A stretch of DNA of 64,000 nucleotides from Escarpia spicata (lineage: Eukaryota > Annelida > Polychaeta > Sabellida > Siboglinidae): contig OZ023211.1 of NCBI GenBank assembly GCA_963995525.1, positions 59,713,378 through 59,777,377 on the forward strand, read 5' to 3'. The translations under genes were made by a program, and so were the position numbers. This document shows, in pieces, positions 52,101 to 63,192 of this stretch; positions within the stretch are counted from its first letter, which is position 1, and the number at the start of each line of letters is the position of its first letter. The notes beneath the pieces were generated by a model. The model was given only the letters and a program-made list of their open reading frames with translations. It was not told where the DNA came from and made no database searches.

Positions 52101-52412
52101 TTGCTGCTAACATAATACTATTGTCATCCTGGTCATGTACCTAAAATCAAAACAAACTGTTGTAGGGTTTAAGCAAGATGAGACGTAACCACATCCATTT
52201 TTCTTGTGGTGAACCTGACGACACAAAGGTTGTAAGTGGTGAGAATAACTGCATTAATTATGACATGTAATTTAACTTCTGAGACTTGTATCAGTAATCA
52301 GTCACAAAATTACAACGACAAACTGACTATCTCCAATCAAATTAAGTGTGAAAATATATATTATAATTATGCTACAGTTATTTAAATGTATTGTTGTTTA
52401 TCCAGTGTGAAA

Positions 52413-52445
<33 letters not shown>

Positions 52446-55400
52446 TAAAGATATATATTTTGTTATGATATTAATAATAATTTATTTACATAATTTTGTT
52501 TTATCTTGCATGTCCTAAAAGGAAGGCTAATGATACACACATTCACAATAATTAATATTATCTGTTTTCAGGAATGAGGAAGTCTTGTGATTTGCTGATT
52601 TATATTGACCTCGAAAAAGCGTTGGCAGGTTTGTAGCACTATGAATATGCTTTTAATATGCTTCCAGGAAGAGTACCTCCAAAGAAACTTAAAACTAGTT
52701 GAATAAGGTGATAGATACATACCAAGACTAATGCCATGTTGATTGCGGCATAGATCCAAACAGTTAAAGGTGCTTGATCAGCTAGATTTTTTTATCATCA
52801 TGCATTTTCCGAAAACTAAACCCTCGAAGTATCCACTATGACCTGTCGTGATGTTTATACACTTTTATCTAGTTTTGGTGAACCCATAAAACAAAACGCT
52901 AATTTATTTAAGGGTAGCCACTACTCGAAAACGGCCATATCTCTGTTAGTACTGAACATATCTTAGCCAAATTTGGAGTACTAATTAGTTAAATGAATAG
53001 TACATGATATGTGGAATGTGGGCTCATTTGCTTGTGCAGTGCCATGACAATCAACATTTCTAGTGTGATAGAGGGGCATGCATCTTTAAAAATTATTCTG
53101 AGCTAACAACTGTATGTGTGATCATGCAGTTGTCAAGAATCATTAGCTAGAATACTCCTTTGTGCAATAATGTGGTTTTGGGCAAGGAAGTTTGATTGCA
53201 ATGACTGTTGTGAGATGGGACTTTAGGTTTGAGCTTTTTTCATGACGTCTTGGAAAATGCTCAAACCTGAACAACAGTCATAGTCCAGTCATTTTAGCAT
53301 ATGACCTGCCACAAATTGCAACAGAAAGTTTTTCAACGATTTTATATTCATAAATATATTATGTGTAACATACTAAAAATAGAAATAAATCGTGGGTGGG
53401 AAACCCCCCCAAAATGCATAAAACCATATGGCCACCACGTACAATACAAATCGCCACAATTCGCAGCTTCATGAAATTCTTCATGTGACGATGTTGTTCC
53501 AATTGTTTCATTATCTCAGTCTTGTTCTGTTACATCGTGTAGGCATTTCTCTTTTGAATGTTGACGTCTACAGACACTTCAAAGGATTGTGATGCAATCA
53601 GTGTGTTGTCAGCTGCATCAACAAGAAGATGTGCTCGTACTGCGCGCGATATGGGTTTCCCTGTCACGATCTGTTCAACTGCTTTAGGGGCGTACTCAAG
53701 TTCCATTAGTTCCTTTAGTCCCCAACCATCCGATGTCCAATGTACCAAAGAAAACTAATTTCTGTGTGAAAACCACCAAGGCACAAGACAATTCTATGCA
53801 GGTTACTTTCTACAGGTTCGTTGATTATAATCATGAGGGCTTTCCACCAAAGAGGCTGGTCAAACGTGATGACCGGGGTAACACCATGGCATCGAGCATG
53901 CTCACACACAAACAGTGATGTTGAAAATATGCATATGGCGTCACTTGAACTCATGTAAGTCATCAGAAGGAACATTACTGATGACTTCTCCAAACAGGAT
54001 GGACGTCTTTCAAAGAATGTCCAGCTGGCCTGTCGCGTCACTTTGTTTCATGCTGACTAGTTTCTGGTATTCTACTGCTGACAGGCCGTGTCTTTCTTCT
54101 CTGTGGACACGGATTTGTATGCGTCCCAACGTGCATATTTCTTTGCCAGTGACATTTCGTTTTGGAATAGATTGGGCTGTCCTTATACCAGGAGTTACTG
54201 TTGCAATTATTCCCATTCCGTGAAATGCTCCACTGCCATCTAACGTCCGGATGTTGTGGTCCACATTGTCTGCTGCATATTGAACAAACCCCAGCGATGT
54301 GAAATCGGGTATGGTGGTCCCTTGTGCAAATGCCGCATTCTTTTCAAACTTCTGCATTTCACTATATGGACATCAGAATCCATGGCTGTTGTGTGTCTGT
54401 CTACAAGGAAACACGATACAAAATGATGATGGATTTGTACTCCCAACCCAACTTGTAGTGGCGCAATCAGAACTCTTGGACGGGTTGCCTGTATAATCGC
54501 CTGTCCAATGTATGCTATCTTTAGATGAACATCTTTCCCCGCAATTATCCCTTCCAGCAGACGCTTCAGACTTCCTGGCAGGAAGCTGATGCATTCCGCT
54601 TCAGATTCCATTTCATGGTAGGATGGATATGACACAGTCGACATTTTTACTGATTTGATATAATCCCGAATTCAATATATTCATATTCTGCATGCTTGAT
54701 GGTACATGACATCAGCAGCAGACAAATCATGCACATGTAACAACCCTGCTTGCACAGAGTCGGACCATGCATCATGTCTTTCATGACATCTCAATAACAC
54801 ATTATCTTTGAAGGCGATGGTTCGTATTGGAACAGAGTCAGATTTTGTTCTCTTCCTACCACACTTGGCTTCTTGACCACAGAAAACGCAGTTTTTGTCA
54901 AAACTTAACTGTCTTTCTGCCGATCATAGGACACACGTATTAGTGTATATCCGAAAGTATTGGAGAAGGTTGTTGCAAATCAACTCCATGAACACATTTA
55001 TTCACAGCATTTATCAAATGATCTACAATCTGCATATAAGCAATTTCATTCAAGTGAGACGGCTCTTCTTAAAATACACAATGACATTGTATGGAATATG
55101 GATAATAGCAAATTGACTGCTCTCACCTTACTAGATCTATCGGCTGCTTTTGATACAATAGCTCACGACATTCTTTTACATCGCCTTAATAGACATTTTG
55201 GTATATCTGGCATGGCTTTTCAGTGGTTTAGTTCATATTTTTCAGACCGATACCAAAGCATTAACATATCTGGCTCATTGTCTTGTCCAGAACATCTTCC
55301 ATTTTGTGTCCCACAAGGTTCTGTCCTTGGCCCTGTTCTGTTTAGCTTATACACTACATCCCTTAGTCGATTCATAACTAATCATAATATAAATCATAAT

Positions 55401-58400
55401 TTGTATGCTGACAACACACAGTTGTATATATCACTTTCACCAACTGACACAAAGACATCTCTATCAACTTTAAAAACTGTCTCGCTGACATATTGCTGTG
55501 GATGGAAGCAAATAAATTGAAACTTAATCCAGATAAAACTGATCTAATTATTATTGGCATAAAACAACAACGAAACAAGGTTGTTAACTACTTTCCAGTT
55601 AAATTGCTTGGTAATGATACATCACCATCAGATACTGTTCGTAATCTAGGTGTTATCTTTGACAGTGATTTCAGCTTTAAGCAGAACATTTCACGAGTAT
55701 GTAAATTCTGTTTCTACCATATACGTGATTTCCGCCGAATTCGGCGTCATTTGTCTTTATCTACTGCTAAAACAATATCAGTATCTCTAATTAGCAGATG
55801 CCTTGACTACTGCAACTCATTCCTAAACGATATTGCCAAAAAGGACTTGGCTAAACTCCAACGTGTACAGGATGGTTTAGCACGTGTAGTACTAAAAGCA
55901 CCTCGTTTCTCACCATCTCTGCCCCTACTCAGACAGTTGCATTGGCTTCCAGTTACATATCGAAAACATTTCATATTAACCACTATCACATATCGTACCC
56001 TTTCTACGCAACACCCATCCTATTTGTTTAATCTCCTTTGTTTTTTCGATATCCCCAGGAATCTCAGATCATCTGTTTCACAACTTTTTGTTCCGAAAAC
56101 CAAGCTTAATATCGGCAGACATGCTTTATCTGTAGTTGCACCAAAAATCTGGAATCAACTCCCTATCGCTTAAAAATAATCTGAGACTATAAATACCTTC
56201 CATAAAAAAACTTGACTTATTTGAAATTGCTTTCCCACCCTAACCTTCGGCGGTCCCTTACTCTAATGACGACTCTTGCTTGTCCCTGTTAACGATTTTG
56301 CCCAATGATTTTTGTATGTTGCGCCTCTGAGCTCAGATTCCTGGGGATTTAGGCACTATAGAAGTTTGTCATTATTGTTATATGTATTATCACCAACAGA
56401 ACAGCTAATGTAATAAATTATTCAAGTTTCGTCTGCATATGCGAAGCGACTCGACTGAACGACGGAAACCATTTCTGGTTGCTCTTAGATGTTTTTCAAA
56501 TTTTGCATGCGTGGACGATTTTAATATATTTACAAATCAGTAGCATGTCTGTTCTTATAAGATATAACATCAACTTTTAATAACAGTATATGACCAGTTT
56601 ATCAACTTACCTCACCGGGAATATGTACCTACATATATCATAGCACGATTTGGCCGTGGCACCGGGGGGCATCTTAACATTCAAAGGGATCATTTTGTTT
56701 CATTTATTTTCAAAATATTCATATTAAACTACTATTACCCAATACCTGGCTGATTCAATGCACATGATAATGTTTCTACCAGATCAACATATATCAAATA
56801 TGTAAGAAAACCAGGTAAGATTATCTGTACATCTAAACAACAAGTGCCCTTATAATGATTAGTACCGGGTAGTATATTATGACGATTTGGGGGTGTACCT
56901 TTTTGTGTTTTTGGGGGGTTTGCCCTCATACGATTCATTTCTATTTTTAATATGTCATACTGGACACATAACTGAGTATGTTCCACACAACGTACTTTCT
57001 GTTGCAATTAGTGGCAGGTTGAGTCTTTTTTGGCCATAAAATGACTGGACTATCACTGAAATATCCTTGCCCAAAACCACCTTATAGCACAAAGGAGTAT
57101 TCTAGCTAATGATTCTCGACAGTTGCATGATCACACATACAGTTGTTAGTTAAGAATAATTTTCAAGGATGTGAAAATCTATCTCACTTGAAACGTTCAT
57201 TGTCATGGTAATACACAACCAAACGTGCCCATATTTCACACATCATGTACCATTCATTTTTCCAATCAGTGCTCCAAATCTGGTTATGATGTGTTCAATA
57301 TTAACAGAGATATGGCATATTGGTTATATGGGCGTTTTCGAGTAGTGGCTACCCTTGATTCCCTATGAGCCGCTGTTGCAAACAGATGTAATCTTGTAAG
57401 TTTGTGACATGATGACGAGATTCTACAAGTCAAGTGCAGAAGTGGACCACCAAGTTCAACGGACTGGTGTTAAATGTCAGCCATGCAATGGGCTTTCGTG
57501 TACCAGTATATGGAACAATGAAAGTAATTTCTTTTAATGATGAAAAACTAGTATGCATTCTTTGATTAAACAGATTGTACACATAACTTAAACTATTCAC
57601 ACACTACGCATTTGGACATAAAATAACCGGATTCACAATGGACAAAACTGCTACGAAAGCACCAGTAAAGCTTTTAACCCAGTTAACAACATCTGCCATG
57701 GTATTTTCTTTTCCCCTGATCCCTTATGCCATGGGACAAGGTTCCGCCCTCTCAACGATACTTCACATATCCCAATCTTCTGCAGTGTTATCTCACTGTT
57801 CATGCTATTTACCATGTACAGAACATATTCTGCAAGATTGTAATCACTCTGACTGTAGCATATCAGTACACAGTGAAGAGCCGCCATGTTTGGTAATACT
57901 CTTTGTGTCTAAGTGTGGCCCGTAGGGCTCACACAATATATTAAAACCGCACATGTGCAGTTAGCAAAAACAAACAGTTCTCCACAGATACGATATATGA
58001 TGGTAACAACATTGTATTTGTGCTATGGTAACATTTTATTTGTGCTATGGTAACAACAGTAAATCACAGTCCTCAAATTTGTAGGCTCAGCTGTATGCAC
58101 ATATATTGCATGTGTGACCGGAACATAGTTTTAATAATTTGTTATACAAATGTTGTTTTATTTGATAATTTTTTTAATATTGTAAAGAAATAAAATTGTG
58201 AGTTCAAGTGATTGTTTTATGTGTTAGACGTAATAATTCATGTAAGACCGTTTTGAAATACTGTACAAATTTGTATCGTCAGAGATGTGGTGAATGGTAT
58301 TGAGATTAGCACCATAAATCATCCAGTTATCTGTTCTTTTTGGATTATTTCAGACAACCTAGAGTTTTACATCTCGGCCAACAACGTGATACTGAGTCCT

Positions 58401-58538
58401 GGGAACAGAGACGGAGTCATGGAACCAAAATACTTCAAATGTGTCATGCAGCGGAATCGACAAACCGGTATGTTGCATTCAGATAGAACAAAAGAACAAC
58501 TGTTGTGTACTGGATGCAGCATGGCTGAATTCTTCTAA
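49120..58538 (+). CDS. TRPT1: tRNA 2'-phosphotransferase (TRPT1/KptA family), six exons
   Basis: Removes the 2'-phosphate left at a tRNA splice junction by transferring it to NAD+. Exons: 49120-49201, 50707-50876, 51427-51525, 52166-52238, 52572-52628, 58354-58538. They sum to 666 nt, 221 codons plus stop TAA, with matching junction phases (1, 0, 0, 1, 1) and GT..AG introns. Conserved blocks in order: LSKTLSYILRHGA (catalytic Arg15-His16), GGFIYVDELL, VVATNDKKRY, RANQGH, LHGTYMKNWQSIK, GLSKMRRNHIHF, SGMRKSCDLLIYIDLEKAL, LEFYISANNVILSPGN and MEPKYFK. Length fits the family's 180-250 residues. The last exon could instead use a donor at 58468 (ACCG|GTATGT), with a further exon not found here. 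Intron 2 begins with a MITE and intron 5 holds a 4.4-kb transposon. Confidence 0.93.
49490..50440. repeat. AATTGTAATT-rich repeat in TRPT1 intron 1
   Basis: Two clusters of TAATTGTAATTACAATT-type permutations (49500-49640 and 50285-50435) bracket a less repetitive middle. The right one ends TGTAATTGACCCCAACCCTG, a recognisable end in invertebrate repeats. Element class unknown. Confidence 0.4.
50880..51044. mobile_element. 165-bp MITE at the splice donor of TRPT1 intron 2
   Basis: Flanked by TA at 50878-50879 and 51045-51046. Left end CGGTGGACCTCGCTTTAC; right end read inward CACCTCGCTATTAAGGTCAC. Subterminal copies of GGTCACC occur inside. The TA on the left is bases +2 and +3 of the intron. 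Confidence 0.78.
51530..51780. other. Unclassified repeat-like segment in TRPT1 intron 3
   Basis: GGTGGTCGCGCGGTAGAGAA resembles a Pol III A-box region, but no B box follows; a polyadenylation-like AATAAAAACATGATG closes it. Possibly a SINE remnant. Confidence 0.25.
52410..52450. repeat. (TA)n microsatellite
   Basis: TA-rich run in TRPT1 intron 4. Confidence 0.9.
52912..53425 (+). repeat. Left terminal inverted repeat of the 4.4-kb element
   Basis: Relative to the right arm it has an extra hairpin-like stretch near 53220-53270 (TTTAGGTTTGAGC ... GCTCAAACCTGAA). Confidence 0.85.
53530..54930 (-). pseudogene. Frameshifted ORF of the 'ADNVDHN' invertebrate family, transposon-encoded
   Basis: The minus strand reads, in order: a Cys/His zinc-finger-like region NCVFCGQEAKCGRKR...LLRCHERHDAW...DVMYHQACR (54895-54690); SFLPGSLKRLLEGIIAGKDV and LIAPLQVGLGVQIHHH (54644 on); then in another frame FVQYAADNVDHNIRTLDGSG and FHGMGIIATVTPGI (54280-54180). 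Another frame follows with VTPVITFDQPLWWKALMI and LGGFHTEISFLW (53935-53750), and finally GLKELMELEYAPKAVEQIVT, AVRAHLLVDAA, ending TAG/TAA near 53530. This block order is a family I recognise from many repetitive, uncharacterised predicted proteins of cnidarians and molluscs. At least three frameshifts disable it. Its position inside long inverted repeats suggests it is the transposase or an accessory protein. Confidence 0.65.
54942..56400 (+). mobile_element. 5'-truncated L2/CR1-like LINE nested in the 4.4-kb element
   Basis: Starts inside the RT finger region (LEKVVANQLHEHIYSQHLSN), then LLDLSAAFDTIAHDILLHRL, VPQGSVLGPVLFSLYTTSL and YADNTQLYIS, where the second catalytic Asp is Asn. A frameshift near 55490 leads to a 226-codon frame with LKLNPDKTDLIIIG, LHWLPVTYRKHF and PKTKLNIGRHALSVVAPKIW. 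The 3' UTR ends with CCTGGGGATTTAGGC and an ATT-rich tail near 56385; a fragment of the same end lies at 26530. Confidence 0.9.
58005..58065. repeat. Short tandem repeat in TRPT1 intron 5
   Basis: ATTTGTGCTATGGTAACA occurs twice, with a third partial copy. Confidence 0.8.
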
Positions 58539-58539
58539 G

Positions 58540-59815
58540 AGAGTTCAGTTTTATATATTATGATACACATTTTTCGTGCCAAAAATTGCTTTTAATTGAT
58601 GTCTGAAATCATGCCCAAAGAATCCTTCATTGGCAAACTATAACTGAAATACCAGGTTCACTGAAGACAGTATTGATGCAGCATGTTAGCCATTTTAAAT
58701 TGTTTGCTGTTACCTTATTTTTTAGATGTCAACTAAATAATTTTGTGTCTAGTAGCTGTTTCAAAGCCTATTGAAATAACTAGATAATATGTAATCAATA
58801 TCCCATATCAGTTGAATGAATAATATGATAGATCTTGTCTCAACTAAAAATATGCATAATTGAGCATGGGCATCTTAAAATAGGTGACCCAAACAAAATC
58901 ATTCTCTCCTACATGACATTGTATATTCTTGTAGGAAAGGTGACTGCATTTGAGATATGAACAGCACCAGCAAGTGGAGGCTGCAGAAGCACTTGGCTGG
59001 ACTGGCCATCAATTCATCAGGCTTATCTTTGATTCGACTGCAGATACTTTTCTTGTTACCTCCAATATGTATACATGTCAACACGCCTTTTTTGTGTGGC
59101 CCTTTACCGCTCTTTGAAAGCTATTTGTTTATTTAGGATATTTAACATGTTTTAAACACATTTTACTTATATTTATCTGGCTAATGCCTTTGGTCATGTC
59201 TTACTCATACATGGTACATGTACAACTGTGTATTATTTATTTACAACATGTTGATTATATATAATGCATATTGTATTTAGTAAACTGAACTCTTTGAATG
59301 TTTTAAAAATGTATAATTTTATTTCTGTTTATTTCTTATTCTGTCTACACATCCACAAAAGTAAACAATTCACAAATTTTTGAATCTATATATGCGGTTG
59401 TACCGGGTACTATAATATTATGAGAAATACTCTTAGATAAAGGCTATTGGGAAATAAAAAATCTGGAACATACCCAGAATATCTGACACTTCCGAGCACC
59501 TATAACCAGACAGACGGTTAGAAACAGTAACTGCTATTTGTTGGTTTAATTTAAGCTATGGAAAAATAAAATCTTAAATATTTGGATACTTTGTTGTGCT
59601 GTCTTTTATTCAATAGATACAGTTATGTTGATTTAACAGTATATACAGTGGCGTGTATAGTGTAATTATATGTGTAGTAACATGAACAACTGATTAGTAA
59701 CATTTAAAAACTGTGATTTTACAGTACTGTTGTTCAGAAATATTTTAATTGGGTATGCAAAAGAGAGATACCGCAGAGTAAATCTAATTTTACAAACCTC
59801 TGTTTTTGTGAATAA
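58540..59815. other. No supported gene; TRPT1 3' flank
   Basis: AT-rich sequence. The TRPT1 polyadenylation site could not be fixed with confidence. Confidence 0.4.
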
Positions 59816-60025
59816 CAAGAATTACACTTACTTTGGAGCTGTATTTTAAATTTGCAATGTTTCGATGGTCCGTCTACAGGGGATCGATCTTGATCATGCA
59901 TTGATGTCATGTGACATGGCTCAGATTTTGGCAGAATGATCTGGTTATAAATCTGAGCCACGTGCTGTAGACAGATTAAAACATTGCAAGTTTCAAACAC
60001 AGCTCCACTGTAAGTTTAATTCTTG
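59816..60025. repeat. 210-bp fold-back element
   Basis: Arms starting CAAGAATTACACTTACTTTG and, read inward from 60025, CAAGAATTAAACTTACAGTG pair over about 60 bp. An inner pair GGCTCAGATTTT / AAATCTGAGCC lies between them. Likely a MITE that forms a long hairpin. Confidence 0.75.
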
Positions 60026-60486
60026 CTATTAAAATTTTATCTTGGAGCCATGAACAATATCTTCCATATTGTTTTTGTGACATTGAAACTTAAATTATAA
60101 TGTTCTGTTTATTGATGAAATGTGTTTATGTTAGTTGGAGCATAACCAGAACGGTGCTTTTTTATTTATGGCCAATACACAATTTTTGGAAATGTTGAAA
60201 TACGGAGTTTTTACCATTACAATAGTGTTTGTTGACCAGCAGTGCATGCACAATTGAGAGAAGACAAAAGTAATCCAGATCGACCTAAACTAGCTATCGA
60301 CAATCTTGACAATATTCTAGCCACATGTAGGGAGGGAGCTATTCCTGTACATACAAATGCCATTTTATGGTTGGTGTGATGTGCAAAAATGGTTAGGGTC
60401 AGGTTGAATGTACTTTTGACAAGATTGACGTCACGTGCTTACATACATTTGTACGTGGAAGGGTAGACAAACATCACCACATACAT

Positions 60487-60979
60487 GTGGCTAACAGACA
60501 TGATAACTTCAAAAAAAGAAACAAATATTCATCAGTACTTTCTGACATGGGCATGCCAGTTCGCAAGATGGTTGAATCGTTGTTTTTTTAAAGAAGTGAC
60601 ACGCCCGACTGCTCTGGCTACAACGTGTCTCACGACAGTTGGACAATTGATTGCTCGTGTAATCTGGCCTCGTATTGTCTTGCAGGATTGTTGAGGAGTA
60701 ATCGACAAATAGTTTCACAGTAGACCAAAAATCTGTGATTGTGGCTAACAGACATGATAACTTCAAAAAAAGAAACAAATATTCATCAGTACTTTCTGAC
60801 ATGGGCATGCCAGTTCGCAAGATGGTTGAATCGTTGTTTTTTTAAAGAAGTGACACGCCCGACTGCTCTGGCTACAACGTGTCTCACGACAGTTGGACAA
60901 TTGATTGCTCGTGTAATCTGGCCTCGTATTGTCTTGCAGGATTGTTGAGGAGTAATCGACAAATAGTTTCACAGTAGAC
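60487..60979. repeat. 254-bp tandem duplication
   Basis: The segment from GTGGCTAACAGACATGATAA to TAGTTTCACAGTAGAC is present at 60487-60725 and again at 60741-60979, essentially identical, with a 15-base spacer. Any open frame in it is therefore duplicated too and is not evidence of a gene. Confidence 0.96.
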
Positions 60980-61084
60980 GACAGATGGCGACATTGTCGC
61001 ACCTGCCGAATCAACACTGCAAACTTCCGGTTATCTCGAGTTGTTGTGAAGCTGTCGAACTAGTGCTCAGTAGTGACACATTAT

Positions 61085-61155
61085 CAGCCTTTGTAAGTAT
61101 AAATAGAACAGCAACCGCAGTATGTAACGTAACGCATGTTATTGGTAAATAAACG
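61085..61155 (+). promoter_or_regulatory. LTR-like TATA box and polyadenylation signal
   Basis: TATAAATA at about 61089 is followed by AATAAACG at about 61147, just downstream of the duplicated block. The spacing resembles the U3-R-U5 of a small solo LTR with a duplicated upstream segment, but LTR ends and a target duplication were not identified. Confidence 0.25.
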
Positions 61156-61259
61156 TTTAAAAGCAAGTCATCAAGTAAGACTTTCCTCCTCGTGTCTTCC
61201 TTCCTTCCGCTGTTTGTGATGATCATGATGATGTACAACTACTGAACTAGTACAAGACG

Positions 61260-63185
61260 GGAGTCTTACCTCACAATGACAAAGTTGAAAGTGTTGTCGC
61301 ACGCCAAGCCCAAGCCGTGTGCATCGTCGTGTTGTTATTATTGTATTGTTCCCTCACGGCTAAGGGTCTGTTCGTTTGTCAATAAATTAGACAAACCGGT
61401 TACAGCATCCGTTTCCTAGTTGTTTCCAGCACACGGCAACGTTTTACGTACGCATCAGCCATGAACGTCAACTACTTCTAATTCTTCATATATTTAAAGT
61501 AGATTTTAGAGTTCCAAAGTAAACCAAACATAAAGCCAAATATAAACCGATGTGGTTTATAATCACCAAAATTCCGTAAGTCCAAAAATGTGGGGAACAT
61601 TTTCGTAGTTCCCTGCGGTGTGGAGAAAGTCAAACGTCCTCCCTTGTTTTGTATAATAAGTGCCGCCCTCCACGAAGTTCTGATATAGTCCCCTTTTAAA
61701 CAAAACTAACTTGGCGCTAGACCAAGTGTAGGGAGCGTTTTCAAGTTAGGATAAATCAAAATGCTTGGTAGTGCGTCAGATGAAATTATGGCACTACGCA
61801 TGCGTAGTTGTGTGTTGTCATACTGTGGGGACGGAGGTGGATCGTGGCTGCATACATTGGCATAATTACATGCTTCCGGGAAAACTCTTAAATCCAGGAC
61901 AAGGTTTCAAGGGCAGTGAACTTCCGTCCTAGATATTCGCTACCACCCCTATTAGTCAAACAACGTGTCCGCTATGTTGACACAGGAGGTGATCATCCTG
62001 CCACTGAAAATAAACACTCTCTCGTTCCACACCCGAGTGCCTTTATGTAACTGCAAATATGGAGTTTTTGCTAAATGCCTACAACTTTCCTCTAATAAGT
62101 AATAATTATCTAATTAGCCAGGGCGGTTCTTTACAATCAGACAGTTTCACTTTTACTAGTTTTAGTTCACTCTCACTCACTCACTAGCTAAACCCACGGC
62201 CCCTCCCAGACTCTGGGCTAAGCCTCAGCCCTGGCAAGAAATTTCTCCGGCCCCACGTACACATTCTCATGTAACCTACCGCATCACAGTCTAAATTACG
62301 CCTGGTATGTATTGGGGTATCAATAATCATATGTACTGTAGACATTGCCATTGTCAGTACCTTTGTAGCTAAACATTTTGTTATATCAGCAAAATTGAGA
62401 TGTGCCCAAATTCCACACAAATGCTATACACTGATTAGGCATTACATCTTTTGGTAATATGTGATGCAAGTACTATCTGCTGAGTTTCTGTTCAATTTCA
62501 AATTGTGGTTATTGCAACAAAAAGCCACGCATTTCGTCATGGTATTGAAGCTCTAACGCACGTTTCATATGACATACCATTTTAATGCCCACCAACTGAC
62601 CTTGATGTTGCTTAGGCAATTATTACGATGCTTCGCTTGTGTAAAAACAGGAAATGGCCTGCTGAAGATAGCCAAATAATTGTGGTAACAGCCACAGATG
62701 TTTTAAATCAACCTTGTCTTTTTATAATTAAACTATTTTGAAAGTATAATTATAAATACTGCCTGCTAAATTGCCTTGAACAAGTCCGAAACGGTACACT
62801 GTTTGTATTCACTTCGTAGTTTTAATGAACATTTCACCTGCGAAACATACAGACCATTCAAATTGTAAACATAGTTGTTACAGTGACAGGCAATGCTAGC
62901 CACAACTTCCTTGATTTTTGTGCAATGGGTCTGATTTCTGCAATTAACACCACAAGTGGGGTGATGCATAACTCATCCAACAAACATTTTCCTGGAAATG
63001 GAAGTGACTAGGTCACTTTAAATCTGGGGCATCAATATTTTTAACACCCTTGTCATTGTGAATAAATTCATATCAGTGTTCTCTGAACCATTTCATGCTA
63101 CTTTTCTGGTATACAAATTATTTAAAATGCATAGATAGTAAATTATAAAATTATGTCAATACTAATATTAGTTATTGCATTACAG
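61260..63185. other. No supported gene; upstream of the BTB gene
   Basis: Contains the likely intron before the BTB exon (acceptor at 63185). No 5' exon recognised. Confidence 0.4.
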
Positions 63186-63192
63186 GAGAAGA

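Larger units (their letters stand above)
52912..57354 (-). mobile_element. 4.4-kb DNA transposon with long terminal inverted repeats, carrying a broken ORF
   Basis: The left repeat (52912 to about 53425) and right repeat (about 56905-57354) are inverted copies of about 450-500 bp. The outer 22 bases, starting GGGTAGCCACTACTCG, are identical and the rest is clearly alignable (AGAATCATTAGCTAGAATAC, TAAAAATAGAAAT). The flanks are TTAA (52908-52911) and TTGA (57355-57358), consistent with a TTAA duplication with one later change. The element lies in TRPT1 intron 5. It carries a minus-strand ORF (separate entry) and has a LINE inserted at about 54942. Superfamily not established; the TTAA target suggests Kolobok or piggyBac-like chemistry. 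Confidence 0.8.

Noticed and set aside
53745..54223. Plus-strand frames across the 4.4-kb element
   Set aside because: Opposite-strand shadows of the ADNVDHN-family ORF.
60485..61017. Identical 69-codon frames repeated twice, and their minus-strand partners
   Set aside because: They are identical because the 254-bp DNA block is duplicated; no domain or conservation argument.
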